NCBI GenBank assembly: GCA_052170315.1
Contig: JBQNAT010000008.1
Coordinates: 42,324-106,323 of the forward strand
Length of the DNA: 64,000 nt
Direction of reading: 5' to 3'
DNA from: UBA9732 sp052170315
Lineage (GTDB): Bacteria > Spirochaetota > Spirochaetia > Sphaerochaetales > Sphaerochaetaceae
In this document: one piece after another, positions 57,242 to 64,000 of the stretch
How the letters are laid out: each line of letters opens with the position of its first letter
How positions within the stretch are numbered: the stretch's first letter is position 1
Notes under the pieces: generated by a model
The model's input: the letters and a program-made list of their open reading frames with translations, nothing else
What the model was told of the DNA's origin: nothing
The model's database searches: none
Translations under genes and position numbers: made by a program

Positions 57242-58558
57242 ATGAAAACGAAGAAGCTGCCTGAAGAAATACAGAAGACAATGAAGCGCCGGTGGAAATT
57301 TATCGAGGGCAAAGAGCGCCCCATTGTCTATTCGGGCCTCTTTATAGCCTTCATTATCCTTATAGTCCTTATCCTTACCATCTATGAAGGCATGGAAGAA
57401 AAATTTCTTCTTCAAATGAAATTCAACTCCGAAAAGTCCTTCAATTCCATCTATATGGCCCTTTCCGACAGTACCGCGAAAGCTGTGTCCGTGATGGCGG
57501 ACGAAAGGGTCTCCGGCATAGGTATTTATTCGTCAAGCGGACAGCTGTTCCAGCGTCTGGGTGATGCCCCGATAATGCTTCCTCTTTCCAAGCTTGTGCA
57601 GGGCAGGAGAAGCGGTCAGGATTCCACGCTCGGGATATATATCCTTGACTATGATACCGGCGAGGTCGAGTATTTCCGCCTTTCCCGTTTAAACGTGGTT
57701 CTTGAGACAGGCAGTCTGTTTGCAAATTCCGACGCCAATGCCGGCGCTTCCGATTTTCCTGAAATAATCTATGTAAAGTTTGACGGATCGGACTACTTTT
57801 CAAGCGTAAGGAATGCAAAGATTCTTGCGGCTCTGGGAATTGCGGCAGTTTTTATAACAATTCTCTTTATACTGAGTATTTACAATAATAACCGCAAGTA
57901 CAAAGCCCAGCTTCAGAAAAACGAAAGCCTTGCGAAACTCGGCGCCGCGGCAAGGACGCTGACCCATGAGATTAAAAATCCTTTAAGCGCGATGACAATT
58001 CAAAGCGCGTTAATGAGAAAGCTCCTTCCGCAGGAATTCGAGCAGGATCTGGATATAATGGAGCACGAGATAACAAGACTGACAAATCTTACAAACAGGG
58101 TGAGCGAGTTCCTTAAAAATCCTCTGGGCAATCCGGAGGAAATAGAGCTTGTAAGCTTCATAACCGACATTTCCAAACTCTTTAACCGGGAAATACCGAT
58201 TGAAACTGATGTTCAGAAGGTTATGATAAGCTTTGACCCGGACAGGGCAAGGTCAGTTTTTGAAAATCTTATAAAGAATGCTTCCGAAAGCTGCGAAGGC
58301 CGCGACCCTCAGGTTAAAGTAGAAATCAAAGTCAGGCACCGCAACGTTTCAGTGCGGGTAACGGACAGGGGAGACGGGCTTCCAGTGGATACCAAATCAA
58401 AGCTGTTCGACCCGTTCTTTACAACGAAAATGCACGGAAGCGGTATAGGGCTTTCAATTTCAAAACAGTTCATAGAAGCCAGGAACGGCAGTCTGAGGCT
58501 GTATGACAGAGACGGCGGCGGAACCGTCGCGGAAGTAAATCTCCCCTGCGGGGACTGA
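57242..58558 (+). CDS. Sensor histidine kinase (NtrB-like)
   Basis: A 438-residue membrane kinase. TM1 is at ~31-47 (SGLFIAFIILIVLILTIY) and TM2 at ~198-218 (ILAALGIAAVFITILFILSIY), enclosing a ~150-residue extracytoplasmic sensor region. The dimerisation box has LTHEIKNPLSAMT with phospho-accepting His242. The ATPase domain has NLIKNASES (N box), DRGDGLPVD (G1) and GSGIGLSISKQF (G2). There is no HAMP or PAS domain. The missing ribosome site and nearby -10 box suggest a leaderless message; an ATG at 57281 is the alternative. Its partner regulator starts 13 bases later. The signal is unknown. Confidence 0.88.
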   Translation: MKTKKLPEEIQKTMKRRWKFIEGKERPIVYSGLFIAFIILIVLILTIYEGMEEKFLLQMKFNSEKSFNSIYMALSDSTAKAVSVMADERVSGIGIYSSSGQLFQRLGDAPIMLPLSKLVQGRRSGQDSTLGIYILDYDTGEVEYFRLSRLNVVLETGSLFANSDANAGASDFPEIIYVKFDGSDYFSSVRNAKILAALGIAAVFITILFILSIYNNNRKYKAQLQKNESLAKLGAAARTLTHEIKNPLSAMTIQSALMRKLLPQEFEQDLDIMEHEITRLTNLTNRVSEFLKNPLGNPEEIELVSFITDISKLFNREIPIETDVQKVMISFDPDRARSVFENLIKNASESCEGRDPQVKVEIKVRHRNVSVRVTDRGDGLPVDTKSKLFDPFFTTKMHGSGIGLSISKQFIEARNGSLRLYDRDGGGTVAEVNLPCGD

Positions 58559-58571
58559 GTGAGGTATGCCA

Positions 58572-59900
58572 ATGAAGATTTTAGTCGTTGACGACGAGAC
58601 CAACATAAGAGCGCTTATGTGCAGATATATGAAAACAGAAGGCATAGAAGGCGTAGAAGCTGAAAACGCCTATTCGGCTCAGCGGATACTCAGGGCCGAG
58701 CCTTTTGACGGCATTCTGGTTGACCTTAAGATGCCGGGCATGGACGGTCTTGAGTTTATGAAATGGGTTCGCGAAGAAGGTTTCCGTATGCCTGTAATTA
58801 TGATGAGCGCGCACGGCGAAATCACCGATGCCGTAGATGCCCTTAAGCACGGCGTGCAGGACTATATTGTAAAACCGTTTGACCCGGAAGAGGTCATAAT
58901 CAAGCTTAAGAATCTTGTCGAAGCTCAGAACTTCAGGACAATACAGGAGATGGAAGGACGCCTGCCTCAAGGCCGCGCCTTCATAGGTGAAAGCGTACAG
59001 ATAAGAAGGATAAAGGAAAATATAAACCGCATAGCCCAAACAAATTCAAGCGTACTGATAACGGGTGAAAGCGGAACCGGAAAAGAGGTTGTGGCAAGAA
59101 CAATCCACACGCAGAGCGCCGTTTCCTCAGGACCTTTTGTCGCCATAAACATCGGAGGCGTGCCCGGCAATCTTCTTGAAAGCGAGCTTTTCGGATATGA
59201 AAAAGGAGCTTTCACCGGTGCCGTTTCAAGAAAGAGCGGAATGTTTGAGCTTGCCAACGGAGGCACTCTTTTTCTTGATGAAATAGGAGATATGCCCCAT
59301 GAACTTCAGGTTAAGATATTAAGAGTGCTTCAGGAAAAATGCATAACACGCCTTGGCGGTACGGAAACAATGCCTATTAATGCCCGAATAGTCTGCGCCA
59401 CAAACAAAAATCTTGAACAGCTTGTGCGTGAAGGCAAGTTCAGAGAAGACCTTTTCTTCCGGCTGAACGTTGTCTGCATCAACCTTCCGCCCCTCAGAGA
59501 AAGACGTGACGATATCCCGCTTTTGGCTGCATGGCTGATAAAAAAGATAAACACCAACATGGGAAGACATTTTTCAGGTCTTACGCCTGAGGCTATGGAG
59601 AAACTGAAGAATTATTATTTTTACGGTAACATAAGAGAACTGGAAAACATACTTGAACGCGCCGCAATTTTCTCCGACGGCGACCTGATCGCCGCGGAAA
59701 ACCTCGAGCTTAGAGGGGATGCTCTGCGCCATGAAGAGCAGACCCATGACGGAGCGATGTCGCTGAAGGATATCGAGCGGCAGACAATAGAAAAAGCCCT
59801 TCGGCGATGGGAAGGCAACCGGACAAAGGCTGCCATGGAACTTGGGATAACGCGGCGGACGCTGATAACCAAGATAGCGGAATATGATTTGGATGTCTGA
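58572..59900 (+). CDS. Sigma-54-dependent response regulator (NtrC/AtoC-like)
   Basis: A 442-residue activator of sigma-54 RNA polymerase. The receiver domain (MKILVVDDET..., phospho-acceptor D51 in GILVDLKMPGMDG) is followed by the AAA+ domain with Walker A GESGTGKEVVARTI, the sigma-54 contact loop ELFGYEKGAFTGAVSR, GGTLFLDEIGDMP (Walker B) and the arginine-finger region REDLFFRLNVV. The C-terminal Fis-type helix-turn-helix is KALRRWEGNRTKAAMELGITRRTLITKIAEY. I prefer the ATG at 58572, seven bases after GAGG, over the one at 58566. It pairs with the kinase upstream. Targets are not visible in this window. Confidence 0.9.
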   Translation: MKILVVDDETNIRALMCRYMKTEGIEGVEAENAYSAQRILRAEPFDGILVDLKMPGMDGLEFMKWVREEGFRMPVIMMSAHGEITDAVDALKHGVQDYIVKPFDPEEVIIKLKNLVEAQNFRTIQEMEGRLPQGRAFIGESVQIRRIKENINRIAQTNSSVLITGESGTGKEVVARTIHTQSAVSSGPFVAINIGGVPGNLLESELFGYEKGAFTGAVSRKSGMFELANGGTLFLDEIGDMPHELQVKILRVLQEKCITRLGGTETMPINARIVCATNKNLEQLVREGKFREDLFFRLNVVCINLPPLRERRDDIPLLAAWLIKKINTNMGRHFSGLTPEAMEKLKNYYFYGNIRELENILERAAIFSDGDLIAAENLELRGDALRHEEQTHDGAMSLKDIERQTIEKALRRWEGNRTKAAMELGITRRTLITKIAEYDLDV

Positions 59901-59918
59901 CATCCTTGGAGGAAAAAT

Positions 59919-61673
59919 ATGAAAGAGAAAAGATGGGACCTTAGCCCAATCTATCCCGGTGTGGACTCAAAGGAGTTTGACACAGACCTTGAGAAGTTAA
60001 AAAACCTTTTGGCAAAATTCAGAAATGAGATTGAATCGGGAAAGACAAACCTTGCCGTTCTGGTTGACCTTAACAACGAAATTTCGGACCTTGCCGAGAC
60101 ACTGGGTTCCTATGCCTACTGCAATGTCTCCGTGAACACCACGGACAAGGCTGCCGTGAACGCGCTGAACAAAGTTCAGGAGCTTTCAATGGATGAAGCA
60201 GTGTGCTCGACCATGTTCACAAACTATGTCGCGGAACACAAAGCCGGGGTTGACGCCTTCTGTAAGGAAAATCCTGACTACAGTTACGTTTTCAGGGAAA
60301 TCGCGGAGAATTCCAGGCACCAGATGCCACAAGAAATGGAAGAACTCGCGGCCGACCTTATGAGAAGCGGCTCTGACAGCTATGACCGCCTGCAGGAGGC
60401 TGTTTCGTCATCTGCGCAAGCGGAGTTGGACGGAGAAAAGCTTACTGTCATACAGCTTAGAGCCCTTGCGACCAATGCCGACAGAGAAAAGAGGAAAAGA
60501 GCTTATGAAGCGGAGCTTAAGGTTTGGAAAGAACATGAAATAGCTTTCAGCTATGCCCTGAACGGCATAAAGGGAACAAGCCTTTCGCTTGAAAAGAGAC
60601 GCCATTGGGAAAGCCCCATTGACCGTTCCATTGCGGGAGCCAGAATCTCAAGGAAGACCCTTGATGCCTTGATAGGTACTCTGGAGAAGAACCTTCCCAT
60701 GTTCCGCTCCTATCTGAAAACCAAGGCTAAGTTGCTTGGAATTGAAAAATGCGCGTTCTTTGACCTGTTCGCACCCGTCGGAAAGGCAAAGATGACCTAT
60801 ACCTACGAGCAGGCAAGAGAATTTGTAATAAAGCAGTACGGAGCTTTCAACCCTGCGATGGGAGCCTTCGCGGCAAACGCATTTGACAATAACTGGATAG
60901 ACCCGTTCCCGCGTTCGGGCAAGACAGGCGGCGCCTATGATATTTACATGCCAAAAATAAAAGAAAGCCGCGTGTTTGCAAACTTTGACGGAACCTATGA
61001 CGGGGTTTCCACCTTCGCTCATGAGCTTGGACATGCCTGGCATGACCATGTTGTAAGCGTAAAGCCTGCAATGCTCAGAGGTTATCCAATGACCCTCGCG
61101 GAAACCGCCAGCATTTTCAGCGAGTTTATAGTTTTCAAAGGCGCCGTTGAACAGGCGGAAGGAGAACAGAAGCTTGCAATAATAGAGCAGTTTGTACAAA
61201 GCGCGTGTCAGGTCTGCGTAGATATTCTCTGCCGCTTCTATTTTGAAAGAGAACTTTTCGAGCGCCGCAGAGAGGGTGAGCTTATGCCGGATGAGATGTG
61301 TCAGATAATGATTGAGTGTCAGAAGAAGACCTACGGTGAAGGGCTTGACGAGAATTTCCTCCATCCGTACATGTGGGCAGTGAAGGGGCATTACTACAGC
61401 ACAGGCTTCTCTTTCTACAACTATCCCTATGCCTTCGGACAGCTCTTCGGGCTTGGTCTTTACAACAGATCTGCAAAGCAGGACAAAGGCAATGGGCAGG
61501 AGAGGCCTTTCTATGAGAAGTACAACGAGCTTCTTTCCCTCACGGGTCAGATTCCTGCCGAAGATGTCGCCGCTACGGCAGGAATAGATATAACCGGTTC
61601 CGCCTTCTGGCAGGAAGGGATGGACATAATAGCCTCCTATGCGAAAGAACTTGAGGCCTTCGCGGGAAAGTAA
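59919..61673 (+). CDS. pepF: Oligoendopeptidase F
   Basis: A 584-residue cytosolic M3 zinc peptidase that cleaves short oligopeptides. The start KEKRWDLSPIYPGVDSKEFDTDLEKL is typical of PepF, and the active site is TFAHELGHAWHDH (HExxH near residue 367) with the third ligand Glu in LAETASIFSEFIV. MWAVKGHYYSTGFSFYNYPYAFGQLFGLGLY is the substrate-side motif of the family. A GGAGG site precedes the ATG. It lies 18 bases after the response regulator and may share its transcript. Confidence 0.94.
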   Translation: MKEKRWDLSPIYPGVDSKEFDTDLEKLKNLLAKFRNEIESGKTNLAVLVDLNNEISDLAETLGSYAYCNVSVNTTDKAAVNALNKVQELSMDEAVCSTMFTNYVAEHKAGVDAFCKENPDYSYVFREIAENSRHQMPQEMEELAADLMRSGSDSYDRLQEAVSSSAQAELDGEKLTVIQLRALATNADREKRKRAYEAELKVWKEHEIAFSYALNGIKGTSLSLEKRRHWESPIDRSIAGARISRKTLDALIGTLEKNLPMFRSYLKTKAKLLGIEKCAFFDLFAPVGKAKMTYTYEQAREFVIKQYGAFNPAMGAFAANAFDNNWIDPFPRSGKTGGAYDIYMPKIKESRVFANFDGTYDGVSTFAHELGHAWHDHVVSVKPAMLRGYPMTLAETASIFSEFIVFKGAVEQAEGEQKLAIIEQFVQSACQVCVDILCRFYFERELFERRREGELMPDEMCQIMIECQKKTYGEGLDENFLHPYMWAVKGHYYSTGFSFYNYPYAFGQLFGLGLYNRSAKQDKGNGQERPFYEKYNELLSLTGQIPAEDVAATAGIDITGSAFWQEGMDIIASYAKELEAFAGK

Positions 61674-61691
61674 GGTTTTCAGAGGTTTTCC

Positions 61692-62789
61692 GTGTATGTA
61701 AAATCCGAAAAATTCGCTCAGGGCGGTCGGAGTATCGGCCGCCTTGAAAACGGCAGAATAGTCTTTCTTGAGGGCCTGTTTCCCGGTGAAGAGGCTGAAA
61801 TTGAGATACTTGAAGAGAAAAAAGACTATTGTATAGCCAAACCTCTTTTTATTGCTGTCAAAAGTCCCGACAGAAGGGAATCTCCATGTCCCTACAGCTC
61901 TGAATGCGGAGGCTGTCCGCTGATAGAGCTTAAGCATGATGCTCAGGTAAAGGCAAAGGCTGCCATTCTTCAGGAGCTTTTTTCGGATATTTCAGGTTTT
62001 AAAATGGAGGCGCCTGTATCCGGTCCGGAATTCGGATACAGGAGCAGGGCCCGTTTTAAATATAAAATAGAAAACGGCAAAGCATTTCTTGGCTTTCGCG
62101 CGGAGAAATCAAATAACAGTATCAGAATAGAAAGCTGCGCCGTAGCTGACGATAAGATGAATGCCCTGATAAAAAATCCTCCAAAACTGAACGCCTGGGA
62201 ACTTGAAAATCAGGAACTAAGTTGCATAACAACTGACGGCGGCGTTCTTTTTGGCGGCAAAACCGGCTGGATAACAGTTCGCAACAGACGCCTGCCTGTT
62301 TCAAACAGGGTTTTCTTTCAGTCAAACCTTCTTCTGCTCCCCAATCTGATTGATTATGTTGTTTCCTGTGTCCGCGGTAAGAAAGTCATGGACCTTTACA
62401 GCGGCATAGGGACTTTCAGCGCTTTTCTTGAAGATGATTTTGATATGACGGCGGTTGAGATAAACAAAGACTGCTTGAATCTGGCCAGCAGGCATCTTAA
62501 GAAAACAAAATTCTTTACATCACCCGTTGAAAGGTGGAATCCGGGAAGTTCTTCTGTTGATACTGTTATTGCGGACCCTCCGAGAGTTGGGCTTGAAAGG
62601 GAAGTTCCCCGGATGATTGCTTCTTGGAACCCGGAACGAATCATTTACGTTTCCTGCTATGCTCCGACTCTTCACAGGGATGTTATAAGGCTAATTGACC
62701 TGGGTTACAGTCTTAAAAGCCTTAAAATGTTTGATTTTTACGCCAATACAGGGCATGTGGAGACGGTGGTTCTGATGTCTCGCAAATAG
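61692..62789 (+). CDS. TrmA/RlmCD-family RNA uridine-C5 methyltransferase
   Basis: A 365-residue SAM-dependent enzyme methylating uridine C5 in rRNA or tRNA. An N-terminal TRAM-like domain (GGRSIGRLENGRIVFLEGLFPGEEAEIEI) is followed by an iron-sulfur Cys set (SPCPYSSECGGCPLIEL), the SAM motif VMDLYSGIGTFSAFLEDD, VEINKDCLNLA, VIADPPRVGLE and the catalytic nucleophile region IIYVSCYAPTLHRDV. The family has YVSCNP here; SCYA is a small deviation that keeps the Cys. It is shorter than E. coli RlmD. The start is GTG at 61692. The exact target base is not predictable. Confidence 0.88.
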   Translation: MYVKSEKFAQGGRSIGRLENGRIVFLEGLFPGEEAEIEILEEKKDYCIAKPLFIAVKSPDRRESPCPYSSECGGCPLIELKHDAQVKAKAAILQELFSDISGFKMEAPVSGPEFGYRSRARFKYKIENGKAFLGFRAEKSNNSIRIESCAVADDKMNALIKNPPKLNAWELENQELSCITTDGGVLFGGKTGWITVRNRRLPVSNRVFFQSNLLLLPNLIDYVVSCVRGKKVMDLYSGIGTFSAFLEDDFDMTAVEINKDCLNLASRHLKKTKFFTSPVERWNPGSSSVDTVIADPPRVGLEREVPRMIASWNPERIIYVSCYAPTLHRDVIRLIDLGYSLKSLKMFDFYANTGHVETVVLMSRK

Positions 62790-62879
62790 TGCGAGTAAAA
62801 CAAATTACATAAACGCAGCTTCTCTATGGTTTCTAATTCCTGCCATAAAGGCAGTTTGTGCATAGAAGTCTATGGTAAT

Positions 62880-62911
62880 GTCTCAGCTCCTTCTCAGAGG
62901 AGGGTTGAGAC
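62880..62911 (+). other. Nested hairpin at the edge of the accessory region
   Basis: GTCTCA (62880-62885) pairs with TGAGAC (62906-62911) and encloses CTCC (62887-62890) with GGAG (62899-62902) around an eight-base loop. A smaller hairpin CTGCC/GGCAG lies just upstream (62840-62854), followed by TTTGTG, and may be a weak terminator for the methyltransferase gene. Confidence 0.45.
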
Positions 62912-62997
62912 TGTAAGGTTGCTTTTCGGGGGTAGGTTGAGACCTTAACGTTGCTTTTTTAGGGTAGGGTTGTGACTGCAAATCTGCTGTTGGGAAA
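62905..62997 (+). repeat. Three imperfect 32-33-bp tandem repeats
   Basis: TTGAGAC or TTGTGAC recurs at 62905, 62937 and 62970. The first two units match closely (TTGAGAC, then TAA, GTTGCTTTT and GGG at the same offsets); the third is more diverged. The first unit overlaps the 3' arm of the preceding hairpin. No spacer-like unique sequence separates them. Confidence 0.6.
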
Positions 62998-63032
62998 AAA
63001 AGAGGCGGCCACATCGGGGTGATGAAGCCGCC
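62994..63032 (-). terminator. Terminator of the HTH gene
   Basis: On the minus strand a GC-only six-base stem GGCGGC/GCCGCC (63027-63032 with 63004-63009) is followed by TCTTTTTTT (62995-63003 region). It lies 15 bases after the stop of the HTH gene. Confidence 0.8.
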
Positions 63033-63047
63033 AAAAATCCTATGCTA

Positions 63048-63611
63048 TCATAAGTACTCTCGTACAGCTAGAAAGCTTCTTTCAATCTGCTCTTGAACTG
63101 TACTTTCTGCTTTGTCTCTCTTGAGTGCGATCTCAGGGATTGTCAGGCCTTCAAGTAGGTCCGAGAGCAGCTCGGCATAATTGGGGTGCGCCCTTTTTAA
63201 CTTCTTGATGGCTGATTCCAGAGAAAGTCTAAGTTCAACCAATTCGAGGGGGTCGTATCCTGGGTTATAAACAGGTTCGTAGCCGTTGTTTTCCATTTCC
63301 ATTTCGAGAGAATCAGGTCTTCCGGATCTATGATTTTGACATTTGTTGCAATCTTTCTTGCAAATCACAAACCCACCTCTATTATCAGGGACTCGACATC
63401 TGGAGTTCCTGATCTCCTGAGATAGTTCCTTTTCTATCTCATGACGGCAATCTGTGGCTTGTTGTTCATTGGCAGCTTTAATCATTACGACGCGGCAACA
63501 TTTGCGTCCAAAATGATGAAATACGACATCCGAACTTTTTGAGTTCAAGGTCTTGAGGTGTTTCTTATCACAGATTGGATAAGGAATTAATTGATTGTCT
63601 TTGTTTGGCAC
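63048..63611 (-). CDS. Sigma-70 region 4-like helix-turn-helix protein
   Basis: A 187-residue protein with a GTG start. The N-terminal part is basic with scattered Cys (FHHFGRKCCRVVMI, then CKKDCNKCQNHRSGRPDSLEMEMENNGYEP, a possible zinc or cysteine cluster). The C-terminal part (~115-187) is a region 4-type HTH: LVELRLSLESAIKKLKRAHPNYAELLSDLLEGLTIPEIALKRDKAESTVQEQIERSFLAVREYL. This architecture is common on phages and integrative elements of Firmicutes and treponemes, where such proteins accompany recombinases. It has a strong terminator and lies in DNA unlike the core genes to its left. Whether it is a true sigma-like factor or a regulator is open. Confidence 0.7.
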   Translation of the reverse strand: MPNKDNQLIPYPICDKKHLKTLNSKSSDVVFHHFGRKCCRVVMIKAANEQQATDCRHEIEKELSQEIRNSRCRVPDNRGGFVICKKDCNKCQNHRSGRPDSLEMEMENNGYEPVYNPGYDPLELVELRLSLESAIKKLKRAHPNYAELLSDLLEGLTIPEIALKRDKAESTVQEQIERSFLAVREYL

Positions 63612-64000
63612 TGTTTGTCTTTCCTTTCCTGACTGGAGGCAGAGGAAGGAGAGTGTCTGATGCCAAGACGGACTTAATCAGGTACAAAACACGTACTGGA
63701 CCAAGGCAGAATAGACATCTTCTGTTCTGTGGCTCTGAAAAATTCAAAACCTTTGAACTTGTCTCTTCTCCCTCTGCCCGGCAACGCGTTAATCCGGCGA
63801 GTAGAGTTGTTTTTTTTGTATGGGCAAACAGCCCAGATGGTTACGTGCTGAACCAATTCAGCACCCATATTTCTGATGCACTAAGTTCGCAATGAAAATG
63901 CGCATTTGCAAATTTTTATTGCACTCTTAGTGTGTAGTGATATACCCTGACTTTCGAACGAAGCAGTCAAAAATAGTGTTAACTGAAGGTCAAGGCATCC
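63612..64000. other. 388-bp region without a recognisable gene, with a perfect palindrome
   Basis: No convincing coding region is seen here. GTGCTGAA (63845-63852) and TTCAGCAC (63857-63864) form a perfect inverted repeat with a four-base centre, and ATTTGCAAAT at 63904-63913 is a second short palindrome. These lie 230-300 bases upstream of the HTH gene and could be operators or transcript hairpins for that gene or for one beyond the window. Confidence 0.5.

Noticed and set aside
60648..61937. A 429-codon open frame antisense to pepF
   Set aside because: It lies wholly opposite the well-supported pepF and the start of the methyltransferase gene, has no family motifs, and reflects codon bias of the true strand.
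62905..62997. CRISPR array
   Set aside because: The repeats are contiguous without unique spacers, diverge between copies, and no cas gene is nearby.
63674..63868. A 64-residue gene upstream of the HTH gene
   Set aside because: It has no ribosome site or motif, and its start lies inside a perfect palindrome that is better explained as an operator or hairpin.

Overview
The window reads as a compact, moderate-GC chromosome segment from a spirochaete, most likely Treponema or a close relative. The clues are an archaeal-type UMP kinase, a long-form PRPP synthetase, lipoproteins with relaxed spirochaete-style lipoboxes, small outer-membrane beta-barrels, a Cym1/PreP-type M16 protease and a NtrB/NtrC-type pair. 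Genes are packed tightly: tandem neighbours overlap by ATGA or TGATG junctions, and six convergent pairs end within 0-10 bp of each other.

Region by region. 1-3570 is visibly AT-rich accessory DNA: a translationally coupled pair (DegT/StrS aminotransferase, then a nucleoside-diphosphate-kinase/nucleotidyltransferase fusion), each gene broken by one point lesion, followed by an internally deleted IS30-family element with intact ends. 3570-9530 holds housekeeping genes (DUF5662, lipid kinase, ndk, AEC transporter, pyrH, SDR, ssb, trxA) and one possible small RNA. 9777-14065 has a DUF5655 gene, a lipoprotein and prs plus an aminotransferase behind a structured leader. 14074-19159 has a HAD phosphatase, a hyperacidic unknown protein, a LoaP-type NusG paralogue, a membrane protein and a glycerate kinase. 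19245-28971 is an envelope-protein cluster (lipoproteins and beta-barrels) with two peptidases. 28968-37157 is a probable operon led by c-di-AMP synthesis: cdaA, ybbR, acpS, truA, uracil-DNA glycosylase, priA, def, fmt, radical SAM and vanZ. 37180-45268 is an aromatic amino-acid operon (pheA, aroB, aroC, an aroE-aroK fusion, aroA, DAHP synthase) that lacks 3-dehydroquinate dehydratase. 45272-53908 carries an 11-bp x4 operator-like repeat, radC, patB, DUF3737, tRNA-Arg(CCG), a manganese-type CDF exporter, a nucleotidyltransferase, a beta-barrel, an alcohol dehydrogenase, mscL and a YitT protein. 53919-62789 has rlmKL-hslO, the two-component pair, pepF and an RNA uridine methyltransferase. From about 62800 the sequence turns accessory again: a three-copy 32-33-bp repeat and a sigma-region-4-like HTH gene with a strong terminator, probably the edge of an integrated element continuing right.

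The main points for follow-up are the NDK-nucleotidyltransferase/aminotransferase unit, at least six genes whose -10 box lies only 5-9 nt before an ATG with no Shine-Dalgarno (candidate leaderless mRNAs), the structured prs leader, the 11-bp x4 repeat before radC, an orphan LoaP and a candidate small RNA at 3638-3737. All family assignments come from reading motifs; no database search was run.
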